A DNA stretch of 64,000 nucleotides from Posidonia oceanica (taxonomy: Eukaryota; Streptophyta; Magnoliopsida; Alismatales; Posidoniaceae), in assembly GCA_037176725.1 (NCBI GenBank), contig JAZBRS010000039.1, positions 27,130,001 to 27,194,000 of the forward strand. The letters are read 5' to 3'. A program made the translations under genes and the position numbers. The notes beneath the pieces are model-generated. The model saw only the letters and a list, made by a program, of their open reading frames with translations, searched no databases and had not been told where the DNA came from. The stretch's first letter is position 1, and each line of letters opens with the position of its first letter. This document shows positions 1 through 9,829 of this stretch, in pieces.

Positions 1-130
1 TAACTAAAAAATGCAAGTAAAAGAACTTCTAGGAGCAACTAGAGACTACAAACTATCCTTCACTCCCTTTTGGTTAATAAAATGCGCAAGATAAAAGACT
101 TTAATCACTTACATAAGCATCATATAGGGC

Positions 131-370
131 ATGCATTCTTCTCCTCTGAGTCCACCTACTAGTCTGCGAAGGACGGCTCCGGCCTCTCACCCCGATGCTT
201 TGGCATGGTGTGAGTCGGTCGGTCTGTCCCCCCTTGTCCGGGGTCGTGTCGGTGTTAGTGGAGGGTACCACCCACGCTTTGGCGGGGTAGAGGCCACCAA
301 CGCACCACCCTGTCATTACCTGAGCTTTGGGCCGGGAGTTAGACAGGGAACCCGTTTTTGTTCTAACCTG
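131..370 (+). other. Conserved untranslated leader of element A
   Basis: This block recurs in D (28248-28470) and E (58455-58690) and is more alike among them than most surrounding non-coding sequence. It holds short inverted repeats such as CCCTGTC..GACAGGG (about 308-350), and the segment around GCTTTGGC has stems that differ between elements yet still pair. It contains no long conserved reading frame. Its place between PBS and gag suggests a packaging, dimerisation or translation-control role. That role is inferred from position only. Confidence 0.5.
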
Positions 371-514
371 GAGTCTGTCTAAACCCACTACCCTTGAGTG
401 CGTCCTAGTAGGTCATCTACTCAGGACATGCATGCTGAGAGAGCGCATTTTAGGACATTCATATGCATGTATGCCATTCATGCCACCCCTAATAACTCTT
501 TATTGCATACAACC

Positions 515-545
515 ATTAACATCTTTACTCTTTTACAGGTACGTG
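515..545 (+). other. Candidate splice acceptor upstream of gag, element A
   Basis: A CATTAAC branch-like motif is followed by a pyrimidine tract and TTTTACAG about 130 bases before the gag ATG. D (ACTAAC then CATCTTTTAG, about 28596-28620) and E (CTCTAAC then TTGTTTTGCAG, about 58820-58852) have equivalent signals at the same relative place. This suggests a 5'-untranslated intron removed before gag translation. Consensus match only. Confidence 0.35.
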
Positions 546-672
546 CGGGATCCGCTGCCCAGACTCTGAGCGTCCTTCCTCTGAGCTACTCGTCGCTTCC
601 GGTGGTAGCTTTCCTTAGGCTCTACTTCCTTCTCTCTCGTCGCAGCTTCCGCTCACTTAGACTCAGTCAGCA

Positions 673-2814
673 ATGGCCCAGTCTGTCGGTGGGTTCCACT
701 TTACCGCTGATTCGGAGGGGTTTACCACTTGGGTCTCTTCGGATTTCACTTCTGTTCGCTCTGTGCCCTCTACGACACCAGGATTCCATCCTCAGGCGTC
801 TAGGGCACTCCCTTCTGCTGTGGGTCTCTGGCAAACTTGCGCCACTCCGGATCCGGTCGTCGAATGTGTCTCGATGACCGCCCCTTGCGTTCCGGAGGCG
901 CCTCTGACCCCTTCATCCAGGGGATATGTCGTTCCCGACATCCCTTCTACTGCGACGACCTTTGCTTTAGGTTCTCAAACTCTTGAGTCTGCCTCCCGGC
1001 CGGTCCTGCAATTCAATGTTCCCACTCACGGGTCTCCTGAAGTGCGGTACCAGCACCTGATGGACGCTATCCAGCGGCTGCAGGGTATGGCTCTATCAGT
1101 TCGACCCTCTTGTATTCCTGTTGCCCCTGAGGTTCCTCTGCGGCCTGCTGTTGCACACACTGCACTCCCGCCTAGACCATCGCCCCAGCTACACACTGCT
1201 CCGGTGATGGGGGTGCGGCATCTGTCTCCTGCTTCTGCACAACACTATGCACTGCATACAACTCCCTTTACTGGTGATCAGTCTTTTGGGCTGGTTGGAG
1301 CACAGTATCCCACTGGTTCACTGCCCGGCATCGCGCCTGTGCAGCAACTGTTGCTCCAACAATCTGCACATCGCACTACATAGCATATTGCCCATCCATC
1401 TCCCTTGCATCAGGTTTAGAACCCAGCATACTTTCCTACCTACACTGCACGCACGCACGGATACGTCGGCCAGCGTGTTGCTCCACCAGGCGACGTGATG
1501 GTGGATCCGGAGGAGCACTTAGGTGCGACCCACTCGGCGTATGTGGTCTCTGCCCCTGTTGCCTCATCTCCTATGGCAACCAATCCAGACCCCATCAATG
1601 ACAGGATGGATGTTCTGGAGAAAGCACTACGTCTAGTGCAGGGCAAGGACCACCAGTCTTACCAGTTTCGCGACCTTTGTCTCTTTCCCGAGGCCGCACT
1701 CCCTTCGAAGTTCCGCATCCCGGTCTTCGATAAATACAATGGTAAAGGCTGCCCTGTTTCGCATCTGAAGGCATACTACGGGGACCTTGCTCAGCTTCAG
1801 GCTGACGAAAGGCTCCTTATCCGCCTGTTTCAGAAGAGTTTGACCGGCCCCGCGCTCAAGTGGTTCACTTCCCTTGACATGGCCACGGTTCGAACTTGGA
1901 CGGATCTTTCTCAGGCCTTCCTTGAGCAGTATGCTTTCAACCTCGACCTGATCCCCAAGAGGGAGGATCTTGTCGCCATCCAGCAGAGACCCCAAGAGCC
2001 ATTCGGGGAGTATGTCGGTCGCTGGCGTTCCTTAGCCGCCCAAGTCAAAGATAAACCCTCCGAGGAGGATTCTATCGAGATGATCGTTAAAGGGGCGCTG
2101 CCAACGATTGGGACTCTACTTTGCATTCAGCACATCACTAGTCATGCATCGCTGATTAGGGCTGGTGTCCGCGTGGAAAGCTCGCTGCGAAGCGGGCATT
2201 TCCCCGCACTTTCTGCATTGGCTAGGCAGGCCAACACCTCCAGCGGCCGCAGCAACAACAACAACAGCTCCACTCCTGACCGCTCTGAACAGCTCTCCGA
2301 ATTATGTGTCGATCTTCCCAAAGGGCCTGCCTATGCAGAGAGTCAACTAGACCCTTTTCCGCTAGAGCACGCACCTAGTTTTGCACCCACTGAGCACACT
2401 GCCACCGTCGAGCCCGTGCATCATGTCGCACCCGCTCGGCAAGGACTCCATCCAGGGCAAAGACGACCTCGTCGGGCTGAGGGTGATTACACGCCTCTCC
2501 CCGAATCACTGAGTGCCATCTTCCCTCAAGTCAAGTCGCTCCTGAGACTCCCGGCTGCCCGTCCGTCACCAAACCCCCCTCCATGGTGGCATGATACGGA
2601 TCAGTTCTGCGGTTTCCATCGGGCCACCGGGCACTCGACGGACAATTGCCTCACTCTCCGGGACGCCGTTCAACGCCTGATCGACCGCAGGATCATCAGC
2701 ATTGGCAAGCAGGAGCCTACACATACACATACGCTAGCACTTGCACTTCCACACCCTAGTGTAGCCAATCCTTCCTCCACCGGAACCTCGGGGGGTTCCC
2801 CCAATCTTCTCTGA
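673..2814 (+). pseudogene. gag: gag of element A (broken by two in-frame TAG codons)
   Basis: The structural capsid polyprotein of a Tat-type element. The start ATG at 673 gives MAQ, as in D at 28837. A proline-rich N-terminal part is followed by the conserved capsid region (about 1590-2150, including KSLTGPALKWF) and a zinc-knuckle-like motif CGFHRATGHSTDNC near 2610-2650 of form C-X2-H-X4-H-X4-C. The frame is continuous except for TAG at 1381 and 1417; both align with CAG in D, so both look like C-to-T decay. It ends at TGA 2812 just after the knuckle. Alignment with D and E supports the assignment; the N-terminal third is poorly conserved. Confidence 0.85.
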
Positions 2815-3180
2815 ATCCCGCTCTGCTCCGATGGATCCTTCTGATCCCATCAGCGCGATCCTCTTCTCCCGTCCTCCCTATCTTGTCCGAGGGACGCTCG
2901 GAGATGCAACGGCAGCGTCAACAGCAAGACCAGGTGTAGCGTCATCCAGGTAAGTTCTTCTCCAACTTTTGCAGCCAATAGTGGACCCCGCTGACAACAT
3001 CAGCAGCGTAGGAGCGAACCCAGCGCCTCCCTCCCGAGGTTGCTGACAGGTAAGCCCTTCTAACCTCTCTTTTGTTTTCTACATTGCCTTTCTTTTCGTT
3101 TTGTTTTGTTTTTGCGGTTCTTTTTTCGCCTTGCCTGAAAATCATAAAAAGCATAAAATCAACAAAAACTCATTAAAGAG
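2815..3180 (+). other. Post-gag segment with two consensus splice donors
   Basis: Directly after gag, A has CATCCAG then GTAAGTTC (donor GT at 2950) and TGACAG then GTAAGCC (GT at 3050). E has the same two at 61311 and 61432 in clearly related sequence. Both are near-perfect plant 5' splice sites. I could not identify the matching acceptor in the tail. There is no credible gene here; the rest is pyrimidine-rich. Confidence 0.45.
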
Positions 3181-3216
3181 CATGCATCCCTTCTACTTCT
3201 TGCATTCATCTCATCA

Positions 3217-3565
3217 TTCGGGCTGGCAACCCTAACTGTTCGGCGATAGGTCCGTTAACCTGTCATCCTCGGGCTGGCACCCCTAACTGCTCGGCGATAG
3301 GTCCGTTAACCTATCATTCGGGCTGGCAACCCTAACTACTCGGCGATAGGTCCGTTAACCTGTCATCCTCGGGCTGGCACCCCTAACTGCTCGGCGATAG
3401 GTCCGTTAACCTATCATTCGGGCTGGCAACCCTAACTGCTCGGCGATAGGTCTGTTAATCTGTCATCATTCGGGCTGGCACCCCTAACTGCTCGGCGATA
3501 GGTCCGATAACCTATCATTCGGGCTGATATCCCTAACTATTCGGCGATAGGTCCGTCAACCTATC
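3217..3565 (+). repeat. Tail hairpin repeat array, element A (about 7 units of ~50 bp)
   Basis: Each unit reads roughly GGGCTGGCACCCCTAACTGC followed by TCGGCGATAGGTCCG and TTAACCTATCAT. Each can fold as two small hairpins, GGCA..TGCT and GATAGGT..ACCTATC. Units differ by changes that keep pairing: ACCTGTC in place of ACCTATC, and ATCTGTC in the unit near 3450, leave U-G pairs in the plus-strand RNA. The same type of unit occurs in the tails of D and E. Not coding. Confidence 0.85.
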
Positions 3566-3869
3566 ACCTTGCATTGCACACAGCTATCATCTCATGCATT
3601 CATCCCATCCTGTACATATCTGTCATCATGCATATCACCTTCTGCATACATGCCATTTCATGCATCCTGTAAAGCAAAAACGCCAAAAAAATCAAGAAAA
3701 TCAAAAAACGTAAAAATATTTTCTCGCATTGCTGTCGGTTTTCCCTTTTATGTTTTCTTAAACCTGAAAAACCATAAAAAATACAAAACCAATGCAAAAA
3801 ACCCAAAAACATGTTTGTCCCTTCCCTTCTAAAAAATATAAAACCCATAAACATTTGTATAATAAGAAA

Positions 3870-4770
3870 CCTGGCTATGGACAAGCAAGCAGCGCCTAGA
3901 GGATGTCAAGCAGTGACGATCTCAGGCAGAACTCACCTGAACAGCGCCATCTCTTGCATGTGGCCACAAAGTGAGACTGAGAGCAGAATAGAGCATCTCG
4001 CTAAGTTTCAGAACACTACAAGCGAGATCCACCTTATCGAGAGAGTCCACCAAACATGGAGAGGACCGAAGCAGAGCGGAGCATAGCCAGAGGCTGCAAG
4101 CACAAATTGCAGAGGCTGAGGGTGTACGCGGATCAGCCGAACTCTTAATGCCTCATCAGGGACCGCTACCCCAAGAGGGCGAAGTCATGCATATCCAAAA
4201 GAATAGAGATCATGTGAGCAAAAGAATATGATAACTTGATATGCATGCTAAGCACAAAAGAAAAATGAAGAAAGAAGTTGAAGAAAGAAGGCGCTCATGA
4301 GAGGAGTGATTCAGACGAGCGTCAAAGCCATCTTAGTTATCAACATCAAGCACCACACTGGCAACTGCACAAGACATCATATCTGGAGGACCTGGCCCCA
4401 CCCTCCGAGCGCAGCAGCACGCTCCAACCCCTGTGCAGACAACACTTATTTTCAAGAAGGCTAGATGCAGATCCAATCACTCATGAGGGGAAAAGAAACA
4501 TCATCCTGTGAGCGTCAAAAGCGGTAGTCGGTCCTCGAGGAATTAAGACGGGGATTGTGAAGCTGCATCCAACGCTTTTGCTACCTACCTGCAGCCAAAG
4601 GCTATTCTCTGCGAAGCCAAAGCCTCATCCTGAGCCAAGAATGAGAAAGAGAGCCATCGACCACAACTCGGCATGGTATTGCTCGAGGATCGAGTTTCTT
4701 GAGTCCAGAAGTGCAGAAGCACCCTTTTAGCGCAGTTGCTTTTGAATCCAAAGCCACCAAAAAATGCATG
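3870..4770 (+). other. Tail module shared by the pol-less elements A and E
   Basis: About 0.9 kb clearly homologous to 62080-62983 in element E, from ACCTGGCT..GGACAAGCAAGC through GAGGGCGAAG to CCAAAGCCACCAAAA. I did not find it in element D. It contains a short frame (about 4278-4511) that resembles the one at 62488-62697 and shows several third-position changes, but A has no ATG for it. The origin is unknown; it may be captured sequence or a cis-acting region specific to this family. 4771-5030 continues the tail without a recognisable feature. Confidence 0.6.
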
Positions 4771-5031
4771 CTGTAATAACTTACCTTCTCTTCACCCTGT
4801 TTTCGAAAATCGGAGCCAAGGATAAGCACTCTTTGCCTGACCTTGCTCAGAGGCTCTGCGTTTTTCAAAGTTTTGCCCGCCCACCGCGTTGGGTAGGTCC
4901 TGGATAAACGGCATGTCCCTTGTTTGTCACCTCGTGACGCTACGAAGCATGCCCGCGTTGAGACCATTGCACACCCACCACGGGGGGTTTCCTATTTTCT
5001 ATGTATCCGCCTGCATCCCTCATTCTTTGCA

Positions 5032-5755
5032 TCCGGGCTGGCACCCCTAACTGCTCGGCGATGGGTTCGTCAACCTATCATCCATCCGCCCGTTCATCCA
5101 CCCTTGCATTCTGGTGCCAGGGGCGCTTCGGCTGTCCCCTGGTATCATCCTGATACCAGGGGCATCTTTTTGGCTGCCCTATGGTATCGTCCCCCTCACC
5201 CGATCGGGTTGGCAGCCCTAAACTGCTCGGCGATGGGTCCGTCAACCTATCACCCTGCATTCTTTGTTCCATTGCATTCTCCGCGCCGTCAAACCCTGCT
5301 ACCAGACATCCCCAGCCTATCACTCATTTGGGCTGGCACCCCTAACTGCCCGGCGATAGGTTCGTCAACCTATCATCCATTCACCTATCCATCTTCGCAT
5401 TTCGGTGCCAGGAGCAATTGAGCTGTCCCCTGGCATCATCCTGATACCAGGGGCATCTTGTTTGCTGCCCCTTGGTATCCCACTTCCATCTGCATTTGGG
5501 CTGACATCCCCAACTGTCATGGGCGCGTCTCTGGACCTCTGCCGCACCTTCTGGTTCGGTATCCCGCCCCCTTTCCACCCTCATTCGGGCTGATAGCTCT
5601 AAAATATCCGGTGATGAGTCCGTTAACTCTTCGTTCGGGCTGATAGCCCCAAAATATCCGGTGGTGAGTCCATCAACTCTTCAGAGGGCCGATACCCCCT
5701 AACTATCCAGCGATAAGTCCGTTAACTTATCACCCCTTTCGTCATAGTTTAATAG
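5032..5755 (+). repeat. Second tail hairpin array, element A
   Basis: Hairpin units of the same kind as at 3217-3565, with GATGGGT..ACCTATC near 5059-5078 and 5231-5250 (a G-U pair in RNA) and GATAAGT..ACTTATC near 5713-5733. They are interspersed with two copies of a larger hairpin centred on CCCCTGGTATCA. Arms differ from unit to unit while pairing is mostly kept. Confidence 0.8.
5136..5162 (+). repeat. Perfect 12-bp hairpin with a 3-base loop
   Basis: CCCCTGGTATCA (5136-5147), loop TCC, TGATACCAGGGG (5151-5162). Upstream CCAGGGG (about 5117-5123) could pair with the left arm instead, and downstream TGCCCTATGGTATC could pair with the right arm, so alternative folds are possible. A second copy at 5427-5453 has one mismatch. 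Related copies are in D at 40804-40828 and 41873-41899. Confidence 0.8.
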
Positions 5756-5783
5756 CATTGTGTGGCATGGCATCAGCACCGCA

Positions 5784-6275
5784 TCATTGCACGAGCATGG
5801 CGTGCTTAAGATTCGAACCCCTAGCTCGTGTATTGCCTAAGGTACCATCCTCGGCACCCGCAAGACTTTCGCAACTTGCCGGCTTTGGATGATACTCGCG
5901 GTAGTGCGCGGCCTTGGGATCGTTTTTTTTTCAGCTTCGCATGCCCGATGCTCCGCTGTTTATACACTGCATTCCACTGCATAACATTAGCATTTCATTG
6001 CATGACATCATGTAGCTTCCTCGTGTCCTCTGTAGAGTCAGTCCTAGTACTGCATTCCATCATTGCACGGACATGGCGTGCTTAGGATTCGAACCCCTGG
6101 CTCGTGTATTGCCTAAGGTATCATCCTCGGCACCCGCAAGACTTTCGCAGCTTGCCGGCTTTGGATGATACTCGCAGTAGTATGCGGCCTCGGGAACGTT
6201 TTCCCGGTTCCGTATGCCCGACGCTCCACTGTTTATACCCTGTATTCCACAGCATAACATCGCATAACATTGCAC
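5784..6275 (+). repeat. Tandem duplication of ~210 bp (about 276-bp spacing)
   Basis: CATTGCACG..CATGGCGTGCTTA, GATTCGAACCCC, CGTGTATTGCCTAAGGTA and the following sequence down to CATAACAT occur twice, at about 5784-5995 and 6060-6270. The copies differ by scattered substitutions. Each contains GGTTCGAATC on the minus strand, like a pol III B box, but no A box or cloverleaf is visible. Not coding. Confidence 0.75.
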
Positions 6276-6787
6276 CCTTATTGCGCTACTGCTCCTCTGT
6301 GGTCCTTACACCAACTTCCGCACTTCGCCTTCCCGGGCCTGCGCCCACCACCGCATGCACATCCACAGCATATTTACTTCTCAGCACTTTACTTTCCAGC
6401 ATCTTTACTTTCTAGCACCTTTACTTTTCAGCCTTTTACTTTCAACACTCGCATCGCCTATGCCTACAGCAGAAGCTTCGCAAACGGCACCCCCGCGCTA
6501 GAGCTGCACACCGCTCAGCGCACCCCCCTCGCCTGACTCTCCCGAAGTATTGTCCGGCGATCTTGCATTGCATTTTCCACCCTCCCGCGTGCATGCACCA
6601 TCTCGCTTTCCCCCAGAGGAGTACAGCGCAATAAGCTTTAGCATAAGCATACCATTTGCATTTACACACAGCACATTCATCCATCTGCACCCTGCATCTT
6701 GCATTGCGGCAACGATCTACGATGTTCGGCGCATCCGCCGAATAAGTGGCTCACGTCGATAACAACCCTCTGCTTTCGCCGATCAAA

Positions 6788-6850
6788 TGGGGTGTCCCGT
6801 CAACCCTGAGCAGCGGCCTCGCTCAGGGAGGGGCATCTGTTGACACCCCA
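6788..6850 (+). promoter_or_regulatory. Polypurine tract of element A inside an inverted repeat that enters the LTR
   Basis: The tract GGGAGGGGCATC (6826-6837) directly precedes the LTR start TGTTGACACC and would prime plus-strand DNA synthesis. TGGGGT (6788) and GTCAA (6799) are complementary to TTGAC and ACCCCA at the LTR start (6840-6850). An inner stem CCCTGAGC/GCTCAGGG (6804-6811 and 6821-6828) adds to it. D has the same layout at 44852-44928. Confidence 0.7.
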
Positions 6851-9829
6851 TTTCGACAGACTGGATCGTTTGGAGCCTTCCGGTAGCTGCTGGACCCAAG
6901 TCTAGACCCAAATCCACACCTTCCTCTCCTTCTTTCCCCTCAAAACAAGCCCAAACCTGACCTAGGATTACCCCCCTTTCCCGAACCTGAAAACCCACCA
7001 AAATCCATAGGAAAACTCACCCCTGATGACTTAGTAAACCCACCCAAAAGCCTGCAAAATCTCAAAACAGACCCCTCCCAAAAACCCTAGGAAACTTGGA
7101 CAAAAATACCCTTTTTCTACACCTCAAAACCCCTCCAAAACTTCCACAAAACCAAACCAAAACTCTAGGAGCAAAACTAGAAACCCTAGACCCCGCACCC
7201 GCCAAGTTTCACCCCTTTCCGAGACTCCTAAGCCTTCCATTTGCTTGAATTATCGTTTTCTCTCTCCGGGATTATCGTTTTCTCTCTCCTCTCTCTCTCC
7301 TGATTATCGTCTCTCTTTTCATCCCCTTCTTGCCCTTTTTTTGGCTTGGCTGTGGGCCCCCTTTGTACTCCTATCCTTTCTCTATCTTATTCCTATTTTT
7401 ATATTATTTTTAGCATTTTTCCTGAATTTTAAAAATCTTTTCCCTCAAACCTATCTCTTTCCCCTTTTATTCTCCTTTTTTCCCTTTTCCTCTTCTTTTT
7501 CTTTTCCTTCTTCTTTCTTTTGCAAAAATCCATGAAAATCCTTAAAAATCTGTAAAACCCCAAAACATAAAAGAAACAAATCAGAGTCCCAAGAAAAATA
7601 ATTAAAAAACATTAAACAAGAGATTAAAAAACTCAAACTTAACTAAATCAAGCTAAAAAGAAAACCGAGCATACAAACTAAAAAATGCAAAACAAACTAA
7701 AAGAAAATACTGTAAAATCAAGTAAAAAACTGAAATAAAGTCAGAACCTACCAAAAGTAAAAACCCCACTAAAAGAATTAAAAAACAAATCCTAAAGAGA
7801 AGAATCAAAAATCAAACACTAAAACAAGTAATTAAAGGAGGCAAAAGACTTAACCTAATAAACACAAGAAAAAAACAACATAAGAACTTAATTAAAAAAG
7901 AAAAAGAAAATACAGTTGAAAGACTTAAAAACACTTAATCAAACCAGAAAAAAACCAACTAAAAAACATCAAGAAGAATTAACAAATAAAAAATAAAAAA
8001 AATAGTTCAAAAGACTTAAGGAAGAAAAACATAAAAGACTAGAACTAAAAAGCCCAAAACCCTTTTAATTAATATGAAAATAAATCCTAAAAATCCTAAT
8101 TAACATCCCAAAACACTTAACAAGAAAACACAATTTAAAAAAAAAACAATTTAAAAAGATTTAACCAACACTTAATCAAGTGGAAAATGAATTAACAACA
8201 AAGGAAAGCCATAGAACCCTAATCAAGCCTAAAATACACTAATTAACCTAAAAACAATCGTTAAAAAATCCAATTAAACACCTAACCTACAACCCAATTC
8301 ATCTAATATTTTTGTTTATTTTTATCTTATTTTTTCCTATTTTATTTCCCTCCTTCTTTCCATCTTTCTTTCTTTCTTCCTTTTATCTTTTCCTTTCTTC
8401 CTTATTGGGCTCATCAGCCCGTTTCCCTTTTATTTTTCTTTTTCTTTTCAAACGCCAGCCCAGCCCACAGCAACAGTCCACCTTCTTCCTCCTTCCTCTC
8501 CCGCGTGCCAGCTGCTACAGTATCCATTGGCCTGCAGCTCTGCCTGGCCTGCCACCTCCTGCTCGAGCCGGACTGGCACGCCGAATCCCGTCCGTGCTCC
8601 TGCCATCGCCTCTCCGCAGCATTCAATGGCCTCAGACCTGCAAAGCCAAGAGAGGAAGTCGTCAGAATTCAGAGCAAAAAGGAGGAGAAGTCAGGCCTGA
8701 ATCAGGAAGAAGAGAGAGGAGAAAAGATTGAGAATTGATCCCGGGAGAGGGACCGAGCTTTCGAGTGGAATCCCCAGCAAGAGAGAGAGCGGTTCTTCCT
8801 CAGAAATCCACCAAAAAAACGCAGAAGTTCGACCTCTTCCTTGAGCAAACCCAGACCCAAAACACCCCGAGAATCCTTCAGGATTCACCCCCCAATCTCA
8901 CCCAAGCCTCCTGCAACTCCTCCCTTCCTTCCTCCGTCGAAAACAACCCACATTTCGCCTAAATCCATCAGAAATCCAACCGGAATCCAACACCGACCCA
9001 TTCTGAAATTACCCGCACCACAGACCACTGACTTTCCCCAAACTTTGTCCCATTACTCGCCAGAACACTAGCTTCCAGAAGCACCCTACCTTCAGCCTTC
9101 TCCCCCACCACAGGCCGAACCTTCCACCACAAACACCTTGCTCCGGTTCTGTCCAGAACTCACTCCTCCGGCAAACTCCACCCACAGTCTCCAGAACCGC
9201 GTTTCGACCCTTCAGGTCCACTCTCCGAACCTCCAGCTGCCCACCGGAAGCCTCCGCTCGGTCCAGAGGGTGACAACCCGCTCCCCCGACCTCAGGCGAC
9301 ACCTGCAGCACCCAAAATTCCAACCTTCTTCTCTGGGCTGCAGAACTCTGCTTCGAGCGTCCAGGAAGAACCGGAGGATCGCGTGGAGCCAATCCCGACG
9401 CCCGCGAGCCGCCGCCGACGCCCGCTCACTCCGGACGACCATCGCCGGCATCTGCAGAGCCCACCGACGTCGGGAGGACGCACCGGACACCGCCGCAGGT
9501 ATCTCTTGGTCTCCCCCGCTCTCTCTCTCCACCCTGCTGCTTCTCCGCCAGTCAGAGCCAGCCCTCCGGCCCTCCTGCTCCAGAGGCGTCTCACCGGTCA
9601 GTCCTTCGTCTCCGGCGCCGGCCACCTGTCTTCCGGACGTTCCAGCCAGCGGAACGCCGCCCCGACGGTCTCCAGAGCTCCGCATAGACGGCAGCAGCAG
9701 CCTCCGCCGCTCAGCGCTTCCCCAACTCCCCTGTACCGGCGATGGTGAGGACTGGAAGCTCACTGCTACAGTACTCCCACCACCGGCGGCCACTGTGGCA
9801 TTATTTTCTCAGTAATGTGGTTTTAATGC

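Noticed and set aside
5598..5636. Hammerhead-ribozyme-like core (GATGAGTCCGTTAACTC near CTGATA)
   Set aside because: The GATGAGTCCGT resemblance is confined to one or two repeat units; no GAAA core box and no stem III or cleavage triplet follow. Neighbouring units read GATAGG or GATAAG.
6060..6275. tRNA gene on the minus strand
   Set aside because: Only a B-box-like GGTTCGAATC; the T-stem pairs poorly and there is no A box, anticodon arm or acceptor stem.
9138..9815. Overlapping long frames on both strands in LTR A
   Set aside because: GC-rich block with few stop codons in any frame; no homology recognised.
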